DNA of 64,000 nucleotides from Affinundibacterium macrobrachii (GCF_014652415.1 NZ_BMYT01000007.1:131833-195832), one strand, 5' to 3'; shown: positions 34,996-45,298, counted from the first letter of the stretch. Notes: generated from the sequence alone by a model not told the origin. Translations and numbers: made by a program.

Positions 34996-36921
34996 ATGAG
35001 TAATTTGGTTCAGAATTTTGAAGAATACAGTGGCTGGCGCACAGGCGTTGCCCAAGCGATTGAGCAATATCGTGCTTGGATCGCTGATTCTGATTTTGCT
35101 GACAATATTCTTGACCAGCGGATTTTGCGTTTAAAAGAACGTCTAGTCGATGATAAATTAACCATCGCTTTCGTCGCCGAATTTTCTCGTGGTAAATCAG
35201 AGCTAATTAATGCGATTTTCTTTGCCGAATATGGCCAACGCATTTTGCCGTCTTCAGCCGGTCGTACCACCATGTGTCCGACAGAATTGCTATATGACGA
35301 GAGTATGCCGCCTTGTATTCGTCTATTGCCGATCGAAACTCGTAGCGAAACTTTAAGTACGACAGAATACAAAGGTCATCAACACGTGTGGACTGTGTTG
35401 CCGCTCGATACCAAATCGGGTGATGGCATGTTAGAAGCATTTAAACAAGTTAGTCTAACTAAAAAAGTCAGTAAAGAAGTCGCTAAATCATATGGTTTGT
35501 ATGACGAAAATGATCCCGATGCTGCTTTAGAAGTGGACGAAAATGGTTTAGTCGAAATTTCGCAATGGCGTCATGCGATTGTGAATTTCCCACATCCTTT
35601 GTTGAAGCAAGGTTTGATCATTGTCGATACCCCAGGCTTAAACGCCATTGGTACAGAGCCTGAATTGACCTTGAACTTGATTCCGAATGCACATGCAGTT
35701 CTGTTTATTTTGGCGGCAGATACTGGTGTGACCAAGAGCGATATTGAAGTGTGGCGCGATCATATCGGTAGTGGCGCAGGTCGGATGGTGGTCTTGAATA
35801 AAATCGATAGCATGTGGGACGAATTACGCACCCCAGAAGAAATCGAAGCGCAGATTCAACATCAGATTGCATCCGTCTCCCATACTTTGAGTTTGGAAGA
35901 GAAACAAGTGTTTCCTATCTCTGCACAAAAAGGTTTGGTCGCAAAAATCAATAAAGATGCGCCATTATTAGCAAAGAGTCGATTGCCAAAACTGGAATAT
36001 GCGCTATCAAAAGAGTTGATTCCGTCTAAGAAAAACATCATTCGTGCGCAATTAGCGAGCGATATACAAGAAATTACGGATGGCCAATACGCGGTAATTA
36101 ATGCACGTGGTCGTGGTGTTAGTGAACAATTGCACGAACTCAAAAGTTTGCGTGGCAAGAATCAAAATGTGATTGAACACATGATGAAACGCGTGACTTT
36201 AGAAAAGCAAGAATTCGACGCTAGTTTGATGAAGATGCAAGGAACGCGCGCCGTCTTTACACGACTATCGACCGAAGTGTACACAAGCTTGGGTATGGAG
36301 ATTCTGAAAGAAGAAATTAAAACCGCAAGAGAAGATATGGAATCGAGTAAGTTTTCTCTGGGTTTAAAAGAGGCGATTAAAAATTTCTTCACGCAGATTA
36401 AGTTAAATCTGGAAGCATCGAATCGCAAGACCGATGAAATTTCAGAAATGATGGCGATTATGTATCGTAAGTTTTCAACAGAACATGGTTTGGCGCTCAC
36501 TGCACCTATGCCATTTTCATTGGACAAATATGTGCAAGAAATTAATGCGATTGAGTCCGTGTTTCAACGGCAATTTAGCACCATTACCTTAATGACGACT
36601 TCGCAAAAAGTATTGATGCAAAAGTTTTTCGATTCTATCTCTGCACGCGTGAAACAAAGTTTTTCACAAGCAAATCGTGATGTTGAAGCTTGGCAAAAAG
36701 TGGTAATGGCACCAATCGAAGCGCAAATCCGTGAGCATAAAAATCAATTGAAAAACCGTATGCAATCGATACAACGTATTCATGTCGCGACCGATAGTTT
36801 GGAAGAAAAAATTACCAGTTTTGAAGCGATGATGAGCGAAGTCGAAACACAGAAAAAAACGCTGGAGACTTTACGCAGCAATATTCAAAAAGCCTTGTCG
36901 TCGGAATTAAGTGCGGTGTAA
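34996..36921 (+). CDS. Bacterial dynamin-like GTPase
   Basis: A 641-residue protein. The N-terminal GTPase domain has P-loop AEFSRGKS (61-68), the G2 threonines at 91-92, DTPG (211-214) and NKID (268-271). The first P-loop Gly is Ala. The remainder (about 340-640) is long alpha-helical and charged, as expected for a dynamin stalk; no transmembrane paddle is obvious. Bacterial dynamins remodel or protect membranes; the role of this group is not established. Its place between mutM and mutY is conserved in related bacteria as far as I recall. A strong terminator follows. Confidence 0.85.
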   Translation: MSNLVQNFEEYSGWRTGVAQAIEQYRAWIADSDFADNILDQRILRLKERLVDDKLTIAFVAEFSRGKSELINAIFFAEYGQRILPSSAGRTTMCPTELLYDESMPPCIRLLPIETRSETLSTTEYKGHQHVWTVLPLDTKSGDGMLEAFKQVSLTKKVSKEVAKSYGLYDENDPDAALEVDENGLVEISQWRHAIVNFPHPLLKQGLIIVDTPGLNAIGTEPELTLNLIPNAHAVLFILAADTGVTKSDIEVWRDHIGSGAGRMVVLNKIDSMWDELRTPEEIEAQIQHQIASVSHTLSLEEKQVFPISAQKGLVAKINKDAPLLAKSRLPKLEYALSKELIPSKKNIIRAQLASDIQEITDGQYAVINARGRGVSEQLHELKSLRGKNQNVIEHMMKRVTLEKQEFDASLMKMQGTRAVFTRLSTEVYTSLGMEILKEEIKTAREDMESSKFSLGLKEAIKNFFTQIKLNLEASNRKTDEISEMMAIMYRKFSTEHGLALTAPMPFSLDKYVQEINAIESVFQRQFSTITLMTTSQKVLMQKFFDSISARVKQSFSQANRDVEAWQKVVMAPIEAQIREHKNQLKNRMQSIQRIHVATDSLEEKITSFEAMMSEVETQKKTLETLRSNIQKALSSELSAV

Positions 36922-36996
36922 TCGAAAGTATTTGAGATATCAATCGCTAGAAGTAAAATCGTCGCACTCGCATGCCTTATGAAATGATAGCAATCT

Positions 36997-37028
36997 AAAA
37001 CGCTGATAATGTTTTTATCAGCGTTTTT
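36997..37028 (+). terminator. Terminator of the dynamin-like gene
   Basis: AAAACGCTGATAA 36997-37009 and TTATCAGCGTTTT 37015-37027 form a 13-bp stem with a TGTTT loop, running into a T-run. It ends 19 bp before the next start codon. Confidence 0.92.
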
Positions 37029-37046
37029 CTATTGAGGAGAACAAAA

Positions 37047-38147
37047 ATGAAAAGTCATCAAACTGTTGAACATCACCGCGTTATGATTCGGCAAAGTATC
37101 TGCTTGCTGCTTAGCAGCTTGTTTTTCTCAAGCGCAGTTTTCGCGCAAGATGCATGGAAAAAAGTGGATTCTGGCGTCACGGTAGAGCTACGGGGTTTGT
37201 CCGTGGTGAATCGCCATGTCGCTTGGGCCAGTGGTGCGAAAGGCACCGTGATTCGTACCGTTGATGGCGAAAATTGGCAAAACGTCTCGATCAGTTTGTC
37301 ACTGCCCGAGACAAGTCAGTTAGATTTTCGTGATATTCAAGGCATCGATAAATTCACCGCAATCGCGATGAGTGCTGGTCCGGGCAAGGCCTCAACGATT
37401 TACAAAACGACTGACGGTGGTGCCCATTGGGAACAGATGATAGTGAACGGCGAAGCCACAGGTTTTTGGGACGCAATAGATTTTTGGGATGCCAATCACG
37501 GTGTCATTTTTGGTGATCCGATTGCAGGTCAGTTCCAAGTATTAATTACAAATGATGGTGGCAAGACTTGGAAAAATGCGGCGAAAGATTTGACGCAATT
37601 AGCCGCTTTATCAAATGAAGGCGCGTTTGCTGCGAGTGGTACTTGTGTTTCAATTGCCGGTAAAAATGATGTTTGGTTCGCGACTGGTGGTGCGGAAAAA
37701 ACGCGTGTATTCCACTCTGCCGATCGTGGTCAGACTTGGACCTTCGCGGAGACCGCGGTAGCTGCAGGTGCACCACCGAAAGGCTTATTTTCGGTGGCAT
37801 TTAATCAGCATGGATTGGGGTTTGCGGTTGGTGGCGATTACCAAAAAGCGAAAGGTGAAGGTTTGAACGCGGTGATTAGTCGCGATAAAGCGAAAACTTG
37901 GAACGCCGCTCCTGCTTTGCCATCGGGCTTCTTGTCGGTTGTTGTTGCCGTACCAGCACAAGCGAAAACTTTCGTGGTTGGTGGCCTCGCTGGATCGGGC
38001 GTCACGCGTAATGCCGGGCAGTCATGGGAAGTCTTGAGTGATACGCCATTGAATGCGCTTGGCTTTGCCGATCCCTTGCATGGTTGGGCAGTCGGCCCCA
38101 ATGGTTTGGTGATGAAATACGCGGGGAAACGCTTAGTTGACGAGTAA
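37047..38147 (+). CDS. Exported YCF48/BNR-repeat beta-propeller protein
   Basis: A 366-residue secreted protein related to YCF48/HCF136 photosystem assembly factors, which in non-phototrophs are of unknown role and are often labelled oxidoreductase. The signal peptide has a long n-region and ends FFSSAVFAQ. Repeats of the BNR/Asp-box kind are visible: TVDGENWQNV, TTDGGAHWEQM, TNDGGKTWKN, SADRGQTWTF and SRDKAKTWNA, suggesting a seven-bladed propeller. GAGGAGA just upstream fixes ATG 37047. Confidence 0.82.
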   Translation: MKSHQTVEHHRVMIRQSICLLLSSLFFSSAVFAQDAWKKVDSGVTVELRGLSVVNRHVAWASGAKGTVIRTVDGENWQNVSISLSLPETSQLDFRDIQGIDKFTAIAMSAGPGKASTIYKTTDGGAHWEQMIVNGEATGFWDAIDFWDANHGVIFGDPIAGQFQVLITNDGGKTWKNAAKDLTQLAALSNEGAFAASGTCVSIAGKNDVWFATGGAEKTRVFHSADRGQTWTFAETAVAAGAPPKGLFSVAFNQHGLGFAVGGDYQKAKGEGLNAVISRDKAKTWNAAPALPSGFLSVVVAVPAQAKTFVVGGLAGSGVTRNAGQSWEVLSDTPLNALGFADPLHGWAVGPNGLVMKYAGKRLVDE

Positions 38148-38304
38148 TTTTGCTGGCTAAGTTTAGACGCTCTAGCGCATTGGCGCTTGATGCTGAATTC
38201 GATTCGTATCATTTGTACGATTTGTCATGCGAGTTGGCGTTTGCGCTGACGATTTGATCGTCCACGTTCGGATCGGCTATTTTCCATGTTTTATCTTTAT
38301 CTCC

Positions 38305-39510
38305 ATGAATAAACCAGTCAGCGCAGGGCAATCAAATAAGCATCCGCAAACGAAACAAATGCGACGTAAGCCGAATGAAGATTCACATTATGCTGATCCT
38401 GAATTTTCTGCGGAACTAATTGCTTGGCAAAAGCAGCATGGTCGTCATCGCTTGCCTTGGCAAAATACCGGCGATGCTTATCGGGTATGGTTATCTGAAA
38501 TTATGCTGCAACAAACGCAAGTGACGGCGGTGATTCCTTACTATTTACGGTTTTTAGAAAAATTTCCAAGCGTACAGGATTTAGCTGCCGCGCCTGTGGA
38601 AGAAGTGATGGCCTTGTGGGCTGGATTGGGTTACTACACACGTGCTCGGAATTTGCATCAATGTGCCAAGCAAGTTGTCGCCCAATACCAAGGTGTCTTT
38701 CCAAGTGATCCGTCTCTATTGAATGCCTTGCCAGGAATTGGACGATCGACTGCTGCTGCGGTCGCTGCATTTTCTTATGGCACCGTCGCGGCAATTCTGG
38801 ATGGCAATGTGAAGCGCGTATTTGCGCGTGTATTTGGGATTGATGCTTATCCAGGCATTAAGTCAGTGGAAGAAGATTTATGGTTGCGTGCGGAAGCTTT
38901 GCTACCGCAAACAGAGATTGCTGCATATACCCAAGGTTTGATGGATTTGGGTGCGACACTATGCACGCGAAGTAAGCCCGATTGTGCGCGCTGTCCATTT
39001 CAACATCGTTGCGTGGCTTTTGCCGAAGGCCGCACTGCTGAGTTACCAGTGCGCAAGCCCAAGAGCAAGCAGAAAGAAAAGCAGACCATCATGTTGTTGC
39101 TAGAACATGATGGTGCGGTTTTGCTAGAGCAGCGTTCGATGACTGGAATTTGGGGCGGCTTACTGTCTTTGCCTGAACTTGATGGGATGACAGAGCTAGA
39201 GGTGATGTCTAGTGATAAATCTGATTCAATCACAATTTTCGAACAGATTTCAGCGACCGATCAAACCTGTGCGACAGACATTGTGAATCGTTTCGGTGAT
39301 ATTCAATCAGCCCATAGGCTGGCACCATTTACACATACTTTTACGCATTTCAAATTGCATATTCATGTAATTCATTTCATAATTTCGCGCAGGTTTGAAT
39401 TTGTTGGTGAGGATAACTTACGTTGGACGGATCTTGAGCAAGTTGAGCAACTTGCGCTGCCTGCTCCAGTAAAAATACTCTTGCAAAATTTGAGTTCGCG
39501 ATTGATTTAG
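38305..39510 (+). CDS. mutY: Adenine DNA glycosylase
   Basis: Removes adenine mispaired with 8-oxoguanine. The 401-residue product has the catalytic Glu in SEIMLQQTQV, the helix-hairpin-helix LPGIGRSTAAAVAAF, the conserved Asp in LDGNVKRV, and a 4Fe-4S loop C-x6-C-x2-C-x5-C (CTRSKPDCARCPFQHRC). A C-terminal NUDIX-like domain recognises 8-oxoG. ATG 38305 is preferred over an in-frame start at 38227 because the extension does not resemble MutY. Complements mutM upstream. Confidence 0.95.
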   Translation: MNKPVSAGQSNKHPQTKQMRRKPNEDSHYADPEFSAELIAWQKQHGRHRLPWQNTGDAYRVWLSEIMLQQTQVTAVIPYYLRFLEKFPSVQDLAAAPVEEVMALWAGLGYYTRARNLHQCAKQVVAQYQGVFPSDPSLLNALPGIGRSTAAAVAAFSYGTVAAILDGNVKRVFARVFGIDAYPGIKSVEEDLWLRAEALLPQTEIAAYTQGLMDLGATLCTRSKPDCARCPFQHRCVAFAEGRTAELPVRKPKSKQKEKQTIMLLLEHDGAVLLEQRSMTGIWGGLLSLPELDGMTELEVMSSDKSDSITIFEQISATDQTCATDIVNRFGDIQSAHRLAPFTHTFTHFKLHIHVIHFIISRRFEFVGEDNLRWTDLEQVEQLALPAPVKILLQNLSSRLI

Positions 39511-39722
39511 GTCTTCCGATCATGATGAAATTTCATCCGCGATGATTCGTGTTTCGTCGCGGCGCATCGGTTTTTCATCACATCGCGGTTTACATCTTTT
39601 TTGATGCAAGCCACACTCACTTCATCATCAGTTTTCACAGTCAGTTGTTGTTGCCATGATGTCGCCGATCTTGTGTCGGTGGAGATTGTGGGTGTACATA
39701 AATCTAATGAAAGGAGTTCATT

Positions 39723-41189
39723 TTGATTCGTCCTACTCTCGTTCGTCTGCTTGGAATTGCCGCTTTTAGTATGCCGGCAATTGCTCTTGCAGATACCAAA
39801 CCCTGTCGCATAGCTAGTTTTCCACAAGAGGTGAAGTGTGGTCAGATTCAAAGAGCGCTCGATCCCGCCAAACCAGATGGCAAAAAAATCGATGTGCATT
39901 ACGTGATTCTTCCATCGAAAGATAGAAATAAATTGCCTGATGCAGTTTTCTTATTGGCTGGAGGCCCTGGACAAAGTGCGGTAGAAGCTGCCGGATTTGG
40001 TGATTCGATTTTAGGCAAGCTCAATCGCCGTCGCGATCTAGTTTTTGTCGATCAACGCGGTACAGGAAAAAGTGCCTCATTAAAATGTGATGAACTCGAG
40101 GTCAATGACAAGATCCTCGACAATGAAGGTGCTTATAAGGCGACTGCCGATTGTATGCAGAGTTTGCAAAAATTGCCGCATGGCGATTTGAAATTCTATA
40201 GCACCAGCATTGCTGTTCAAGATTTAGAGGCAATACGGATCGCGCAAAACTATAGCGCGGTGAATTTGGTCGGAGTTTCATATGGAACGCGGGTTGGCTT
40301 GGAATATTTACGTCAATATCCACAATCAGTGCGTCGCTTGGTGATTGATGGCGTTGTTCCGCCCGACCTAAGCTTGCTTGGAACAAATGCACAAGCAGCG
40401 TTAGAAGGCGTATTTGCTGATTGTGCAAAAAATACTCGTTGTAGCAACGCTTATCCTGATTTAGCGGGTACTTGGAAACGCCTGTTAGATAGCACGCCAC
40501 GTCAATTTACCTATACCAATTCACGCCTGTTAACGAGTGTGACTACCAAGATCGCTCGTGAAGACATGATAGGCATGATCTTGAAGGCATTGTATTCGCC
40601 AGCAATGACTTCCGTGTTGCCGTATGCGATCACGCAAGCAGACAAAGGTAAATTAGATGCTTTGTTGACGATGACAGGAAGTTTTAATCAACCTGGCCCA
40701 GGTGGTTTGACCTTAGGTATGCATTACTCAGTGTGGTGCGGCGAAGCTTATACCAATCCGCGTCCAGCTAATGCGATTACTGATCAGTTCACAGCAAGAA
40801 GTGCCGAGATGTACGACAGAATTTGCGCGACTTGGCCGCGTGCTGATATTCCTAAAGAGTTTTATACCGTGCCCACAGCAAAATCTCCGGTCTTATTGCT
40901 CAGTGGTGGAATTGATCCTGTAACGCCGATTCGTAATGGTGATCAAGTTGCCAAAGCCTTGGGTGCAAAAGCACGTCATATCACGATCGAAAATGTTGGT
41001 CACGGTGTGTTAGGGCAGGGCTGTGTGCGTGATTTAGTCAATAAATTCCTCGCCGCGAAGACTGATGATGAGGCATTGGCCTTAGATGTGAGTTGCGTAC
41101 GTCAAATTCCACGTCCTTTGGTATGGCTACCACCGACCAAGAACACGGATGTTACTGCGACAGCAAGCTCGAAGAAAGCAGGAGAATAA
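39723..41189 (+). CDS. Exported alpha/beta hydrolase, tripeptidyl aminopeptidase-like
   Basis: A 488-residue secreted hydrolase, with signal peptide MIRPTLVRLLGIAAFSMPAIALA read from a TTG start that has AAAGGAG at the right distance. The oxyanion region is LLAGGPGQSAVEAAG, and the nucleophile Ser lies in VGVSYGTRVGLEYLR. A TAP-like C-terminal domain carries Asp in SGGIDPVTP and His in NVGHGVLGQGC. Relatives remove N-terminal dipeptides/tripeptides or proline. The stop is one base before the ATP-binding gene of a NatAB-type exporter, so the three genes form an operon. Confidence 0.84.
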   Translation: MIRPTLVRLLGIAAFSMPAIALADTKPCRIASFPQEVKCGQIQRALDPAKPDGKKIDVHYVILPSKDRNKLPDAVFLLAGGPGQSAVEAAGFGDSILGKLNRRRDLVFVDQRGTGKSASLKCDELEVNDKILDNEGAYKATADCMQSLQKLPHGDLKFYSTSIAVQDLEAIRIAQNYSAVNLVGVSYGTRVGLEYLRQYPQSVRRLVIDGVVPPDLSLLGTNAQAALEGVFADCAKNTRCSNAYPDLAGTWKRLLDSTPRQFTYTNSRLLTSVTTKIAREDMIGMILKALYSPAMTSVLPYAITQADKGKLDALLTMTGSFNQPGPGGLTLGMHYSVWCGEAYTNPRPANAITDQFTARSAEMYDRICATWPRADIPKEFYTVPTAKSPVLLLSGGIDPVTPIRNGDQVAKALGAKARHITIENVGHGVLGQGCVRDLVNKFLAAKTDDEALALDVSCVRQIPRPLVWLPPTKNTDVTATASSKKAGE

Positions 41190-41190
41190 G

Positions 41191-42021
41191 ATGATTATTG
41201 TTGAAGACCTCCATAAAGAATTTGTCAAACTAGGTAAGCCGAAGTTTGGTATCGGAATGCGCAAGGCTGAAAAAGTAAAAGCGGTGAATGGCGTCAGTTT
41301 TACGGCGCAAGACGGTGCGATTTTGGGTTTGCTTGGTGCCAATGGCGCCGGTAAAACAACCAGTTTGCGTATGGTTGCATCGATGCTGAAGATGGACAGT
41401 GGTTCGATCAAAATTGATGGCGTCGAAGTGAAAGAAGGTCAAACTACTACCCAAGCGCATTTGGGCATTTTGTCCGATGCGCGTGGATTGTATCCACGTT
41501 TGACCTCGCGTGAAAATATTCAGTACTACGGAAAATTGCATGGCATGGATAAAGCCAAGATTGAACAACGTATCGATCAATTAGCGCACTGGTTAGAAAT
41601 CCAAAAATTATTGGATCGTCGTACCGAGGGGTTTAGTCAAGGTGAGCGTATGAAAATCGCCTTAGCACGCGCCTTAATTCACGATCCAAAAAATATTATT
41701 TTGGATGAGCCGACTAATGGCTTAGACGTGGTGGCAACCCGTGCATTGCGTGAGTTTTTACGATGGTTGCGTAGCCCTGAAGGTGGCGGTAAATGCATCG
41801 TTTTTTCCACCCATATCATGCAAGAAGTGGAGCGCCTTTGCGATACCGTAGTCATTGTTGCGCAGGGTCGTACTGTCGCCAAAGGTAGTGTTGCTGAGCT
41901 AATGCAACAAGCACAAGAATCTGACTTTGAAGACGCGTTTGTGAAGCTGGCCTTTTTGGATAAGAGCAGCATGTTAGATCACCGTCATCACTCAACATTG
42001 AATCAAGGGAGTGTCGCATGA
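41191..42021 (+). CDS. natA: ABC transporter ATP-binding protein, NatA type
   Basis: A 276-residue ATPase with Walker A GANGAGKT, signature FSQGERMKIALARAL and Walker B IILDEPTNGLD, followed by STHIMQEVERLCD. NatA partners NatB to extrude Na+ in Bacillus, but many homologues have other substrates. AGGAG upstream supports ATG 41191. It begins one base after the hydrolase stop and its own stop overlaps natB by 4 bp (ATGA). Confidence 0.87.
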   Translation: MIIVEDLHKEFVKLGKPKFGIGMRKAEKVKAVNGVSFTAQDGAILGLLGANGAGKTTSLRMVASMLKMDSGSIKIDGVEVKEGQTTTQAHLGILSDARGLYPRLTSRENIQYYGKLHGMDKAKIEQRIDQLAHWLEIQKLLDRRTEGFSQGERMKIALARALIHDPKNIILDEPTNGLDVVATRALREFLRWLRSPEGGGKCIVFSTHIMQEVERLCDTVVIVAQGRTVAKGSVAELMQQAQESDFEDAFVKLAFLDKSSMLDHRHHSTLNQGSVA

Positions 42022-43181
42022 GAGAAGTATTTGCAATTTATTGGAAAGAAATTTCAGATGCGATGCGCGATCGTCGTACCTTATTGATGGTCTTAGCTAG
42101 TTCGTTGCTATTGGTTCCGGTTTTATTGTTTGTGTTTTCTACCGTGATGTCGCAGGTCGAGTCACAAGCGGTGGATCGCAGCGTGATGGCGGTTAACATC
42201 AAAGACGCGCCTAGTTTGGAAAACTATATTCTGCGTCAGGGTTACGAGATAAAAACTGCACCAGCAGATTATGAAGAAAAATCACGCAGCAAAGAATTGA
42301 TTAAACCTGTCCTGTTGGTACCTGAAAATTTTGAACAAGATTTGCAGTCTGCTAAGCGAGTCGAATTAGAAATTGCTTACGATACCTCGAATCGTCAGGC
42401 TGAAATGGGATTGGGGCCATTGCGTCAATTATTGAATGGCTATGCACGTGAACGATCAAGTTTAGAATTGATGATGCGCGGTGTTTCACCAGATTTGTTG
42501 CAGTCGATTTCTGTGAAAGAGCGCCATATCAGCCGCCCTGATGAACGTCGCGTTACGATTACCGCCGCGTTGCCGATGGTTTTAATTATGGCGATTGTAA
42601 TGGGCGGCATGTTTGCGGCAATTGACAGCACCGCTGGTGAACGTGAACGCGGTTCTTTAGAGCCATTGATGATGAACCCAGTTTCGGGATTCCAGCTAGC
42701 GATAGGGAAAACGGCGGCGGTTGCTACGGTGAGTGTACTGATTGTGATTTTGACCGTGAGTAGCTTTTTCCCCGCGCAATTACTAATTGCGAATGAGGCT
42801 TTACGTGCCGAATTTCAGTTCGGAATTAAAGATGCGCTTGCTTTCATGATTGTCTTGATTCCTTTGGCCGCCGCTCTGTCTTCTTTACAAGTTGCCTTGT
42901 CATTGACTTGCAAATCATTCAAAGAAGCGAACGTACGTAATCAATTATTGAGCTTAGCAGTATCGTTTATGCCGATGTTCTTTATTGTCAATCCTGGTAA
43001 AGAACCAGCGTGGCTGGGATGGGTTCCTGTCATGGCGCAAACGCAAATGATGAATCAAGTGCTTAAAGGCGAGTTGGTTGCACTCAATGCGATTGGTCTT
43101 GCTTTACTGGTGTGTTCGGTGATTGTTGTAGCAAGCTTGCTGTTTGTTTCTCGTAAGATGCGTGAAGTTGTCATGGAATAG
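42018..43181 (+). CDS. natB: ABC-2 type permease, NatB type
   Basis: A 387-residue membrane protein with one N-terminal helix (about 24-47), a large extracytoplasmic segment (about 48-175) and five further helices in the C-terminal half, starting LPMVLIMAIVMGGMFAAI. The motif AGERERGSLEPLMMNPV is typical of NatB/ABC-2 permeases. It works with the upstream ATPase. Substrate (Na+, peptide or other) cannot be decided. A strong bidirectional terminator follows. Confidence 0.86.
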   Translation: MREVFAIYWKEISDAMRDRRTLLMVLASSLLLVPVLLFVFSTVMSQVESQAVDRSVMAVNIKDAPSLENYILRQGYEIKTAPADYEEKSRSKELIKPVLLVPENFEQDLQSAKRVELEIAYDTSNRQAEMGLGPLRQLLNGYARERSSLELMMRGVSPDLLQSISVKERHISRPDERRVTITAALPMVLIMAIVMGGMFAAIDSTAGERERGSLEPLMMNPVSGFQLAIGKTAAVATVSVLIVILTVSSFFPAQLLIANEALRAEFQFGIKDALAFMIVLIPLAAALSSLQVALSLTCKSFKEANVRNQLLSLAVSFMPMFFIVNPGKEPAWLGWVPVMAQTQMMNQVLKGELVALNAIGLALLVCSVIVVASLLFVSRKMREVVME

Positions 43182-43203
43182 ATGAATTCTATGATGCATA
43201 AAC

Positions 43204-43239
43204 AAAAAAGCCGTTGATCGAAAGTTCAACGGCTTTTTT
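43204..43239. terminator. Bidirectional terminator between natB and rapZ
   Basis: AAAAAAGCCGTTGA / TCAACGGCTTTTTT form a 14-bp stem around a short loop, with T-runs on both strands. It serves the convergent natB and rapZ transcripts. Confidence 0.93.
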
Positions 43240-43345
43240 GTAAATAGCTTATCGTGTTGAGCAAAACGGGACTCTTCGTTGGCCGAATGCACTCAAGTTT
43301 TAGCGCGTTGTCTTAGTCCAGCCTCCGTGCAGTCTTAGCACAGCG

Positions 43346-44209
43346 CTAGTGATTTTGTCGATGGCGAATCAACACCCGTTCTTGTTGCTGAAAATGTTTG
43401 GCTAGTTTTTCGACCATATAAACGGAACGATGTTGTCCGCCGGTACAACCGATACCAATCGTTAGGTAGCTACGATTATCTCGCTTGAACGATGGTAGCC
43501 ATTTGTCGATAAAGTTTTTAATATCATCAAATAGTTCGAGCGCCATCGCTTGTGCTTCGAGAAAATCCACAACGGCTTGATCTCGTCCAGTTAAAGGGCG
43601 TAAGGCATGGTCGTAGTGTGGGTTAGGTAGGATGCGCACGTCGAACACAAAATCGACATCAAGCGGTACACCGACTTTAAATGCAAACGACTCAAACATT
43701 AAAATCAGCGAAGCATGTTCTACCGCAATTTCATCTTTAATCCAATTGCGCAAATGGTTCGCACTCAGATTGGATGTATCTAAGACGTGTCCCAGAAATT
43801 GCAATGGAGCGAGTAATTCGCGTTCTGCTTGTATGCATTCGGTGAGACTTAGTGTGCAATCGGATATGCGCTCTGTTTGTAGATGATGCGATAGTGGATG
43901 ACTGCGTCGTGTTTCTGAAAAGCGTGCGATTAAGGTTTCTGAACTCGCAGTCAGAAATAAGACTTTTACCTCGTGTCCTAATGCACGTAATTGATCAATA
44001 GTGGCAGCAACACTTTGCAGTTGATGTGCGCTGCGGGAATCGATAGCCAAGGCGGCGTTCTTAACGCCTTCTAGCTCTAGTGTTTTGACTAATTCTAGCA
44101 ATAAACTGGGTGGCAAATTATCGACGCAATAGTAACCAGCGTCTTCGATTACATTTAGGGCGACCGATTTACCTGAGCCTGAGATACCTGATATGAGTAG
44201 AATCCGCAT
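43346..44209 (-). CDS. rapZ: RNase adapter protein RapZ
   Basis: A 287-residue RapZ/YvcJ protein that binds nucleotides and, in enterobacteria, guides RNase E to the GlmZ small RNA. It has P-loop GISGSGKS (8-15), the family motif AGYYCVDNLPPSLL, and a C-terminal RNA-binding part with IGIGCTGGQHRSVYMVEKLA. It lies 6 bp after hprK in the conserved ptsN-hprK-rapZ order, linking it to the nitrogen-type phosphotransferase system. Confidence 0.95.
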   Translation of the reverse strand: MRILLISGISGSGKSVALNVIEDAGYYCVDNLPPSLLLELVKTLELEGVKNAALAIDSRSAHQLQSVAATIDQLRALGHEVKVLFLTASSETLIARFSETRRSHPLSHHLQTERISDCTLSLTECIQAERELLAPLQFLGHVLDTSNLSANHLRNWIKDEIAVEHASLILMFESFAFKVGVPLDVDFVFDVRILPNPHYDHALRPLTGRDQAVVDFLEAQAMALELFDDIKNFIDKWLPSFKRDNRSYLTIGIGCTGGQHRSVYMVEKLAKHFQQQERVLIRHRQNH

Positions 44210-44215
44210 GATGTC

Positions 44216-45160
44216 TTATCCCAGCGTTTCATCCATTGCACGGCGCTGTCTTTCCATGAATTCTTCTAAGGTATTGATGCCGCGTAGTTGTAAGATAGTA
44301 TTGCGTACCGCTGCCTCCAATAGCACCGCAATATTGCGGCCCGCTGCCACTGGAATCACAACCTTTTTGATTTGCAAACCTAATACGTCTTCCGATTGAG
44401 AGTCGATAGGTAGGCGTTCGTAGTTTTCTTCCAAAGTACTACGGCGCACCAAATGCACAATTAATTTTAGACGCATCTTGCGACGCACGGAGGTCTCGCC
44501 AAAGATGGCTTTGATATCGAGTAGACCAAGACCACGCACTTCTAACAAGTTTTGCAAAATCGGTGGGCATCGACCTTCGATCATATTTGGTGCGATACGC
44601 GAAAATTCGACCGCATCGTCAGCCACCAAACCATGACTACGTGAAATCAATTCCAAACCAAGCTCACTTTTTCCTAAACCAGATTCACCGGTAATTAAAA
44701 CCCCAACCCCAAGTACATCCATAAAGACACCATGCATCGTGACTTGTGGTGCTAGTTTTTTGGACAGGTAAACGCGCAAGTAATCAATGACTTGTGCTGC
44801 TGGCAAAGGGGTAGAAAAAAGTGGGATGTTATTGTCGTCACAAACGCTCAAGAAGCTTTGTGGCGATTCTAGTCCTTGCGCAACGATTAATGCTGGCGGA
44901 TTGCCGGCGACTAATTCACGGATCAGATTGGCGCGTGAGCCCGGTGACAAACGATGGAAATAATCAAGTTCTTGGTGTCCTAGGACTTGTATTCGACCAG
45001 GGTGAATTAAGTTGAGATGGCCAACTTGATCGGATGAGGCGGTTGCATCATCGGTAATTTGTTTATCGCCACCAGAAAATCCAGCGAACCAACCAAGTTG
45101 CAAGGTGTCGCGATTATCATCAAAAATCTTCTGTATGGTTAATTCTGTGGTCAGCGGCAT
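44216..45160 (-). CDS. hprK: HPr kinase/phosphorylase
   Basis: Phosphorylates and dephosphorylates a serine on HPr/NPr. The 314-residue protein has an N-terminal regulatory domain and a C-terminal P-loop [17 protein letters not shown], followed by the HprK signature [10 protein letters not shown] and [15 protein letters not shown] 45160 is chosen; the frame reaches a TTG at 45187, but the shorter form starts as relatives do. It lies between ptsN and rapZ. Confidence 0.93.
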   Translation of the reverse strand: MPLTTELTIQKIFDDNRDTLQLGWFAGFSGGDKQITDDATASSDQVGHLNLIHPGRIQVLGHQELDYFHRLSPGSRANLIRELVAGNPPALIVAQGLESPQSFLSVCDDNNIPLFSTPLPAAQVIDYLRVYLSKKLAPQVTMHGVFMDVLGVGVLITGESGLGKSELGLELISRSHGLVADDAVEFSRIAPNMIEGRCPPILQNLLEVRGLGLLDIKAIFGETSVRRKMRLKLIVHLVRRSTLEENYERLPIDSQSEDVLGLQIKKVVIPVAAGRNIAVLLEAAVRNTILQLRGINTLEEFMERQRRAMDETLG

Positions 45161-45298
45161 GAAGGTAGTTCCGATCTTGGTAAGCAAGGAAACAGAAATC
45201 TCGCGATCACTGCGTTCGATAAGGTCTATCTTAGCGCATTACTGTACAGAATTTAAGTACATGTCTAATCGGTACTACTTAGATCTGTATGACCGTAA

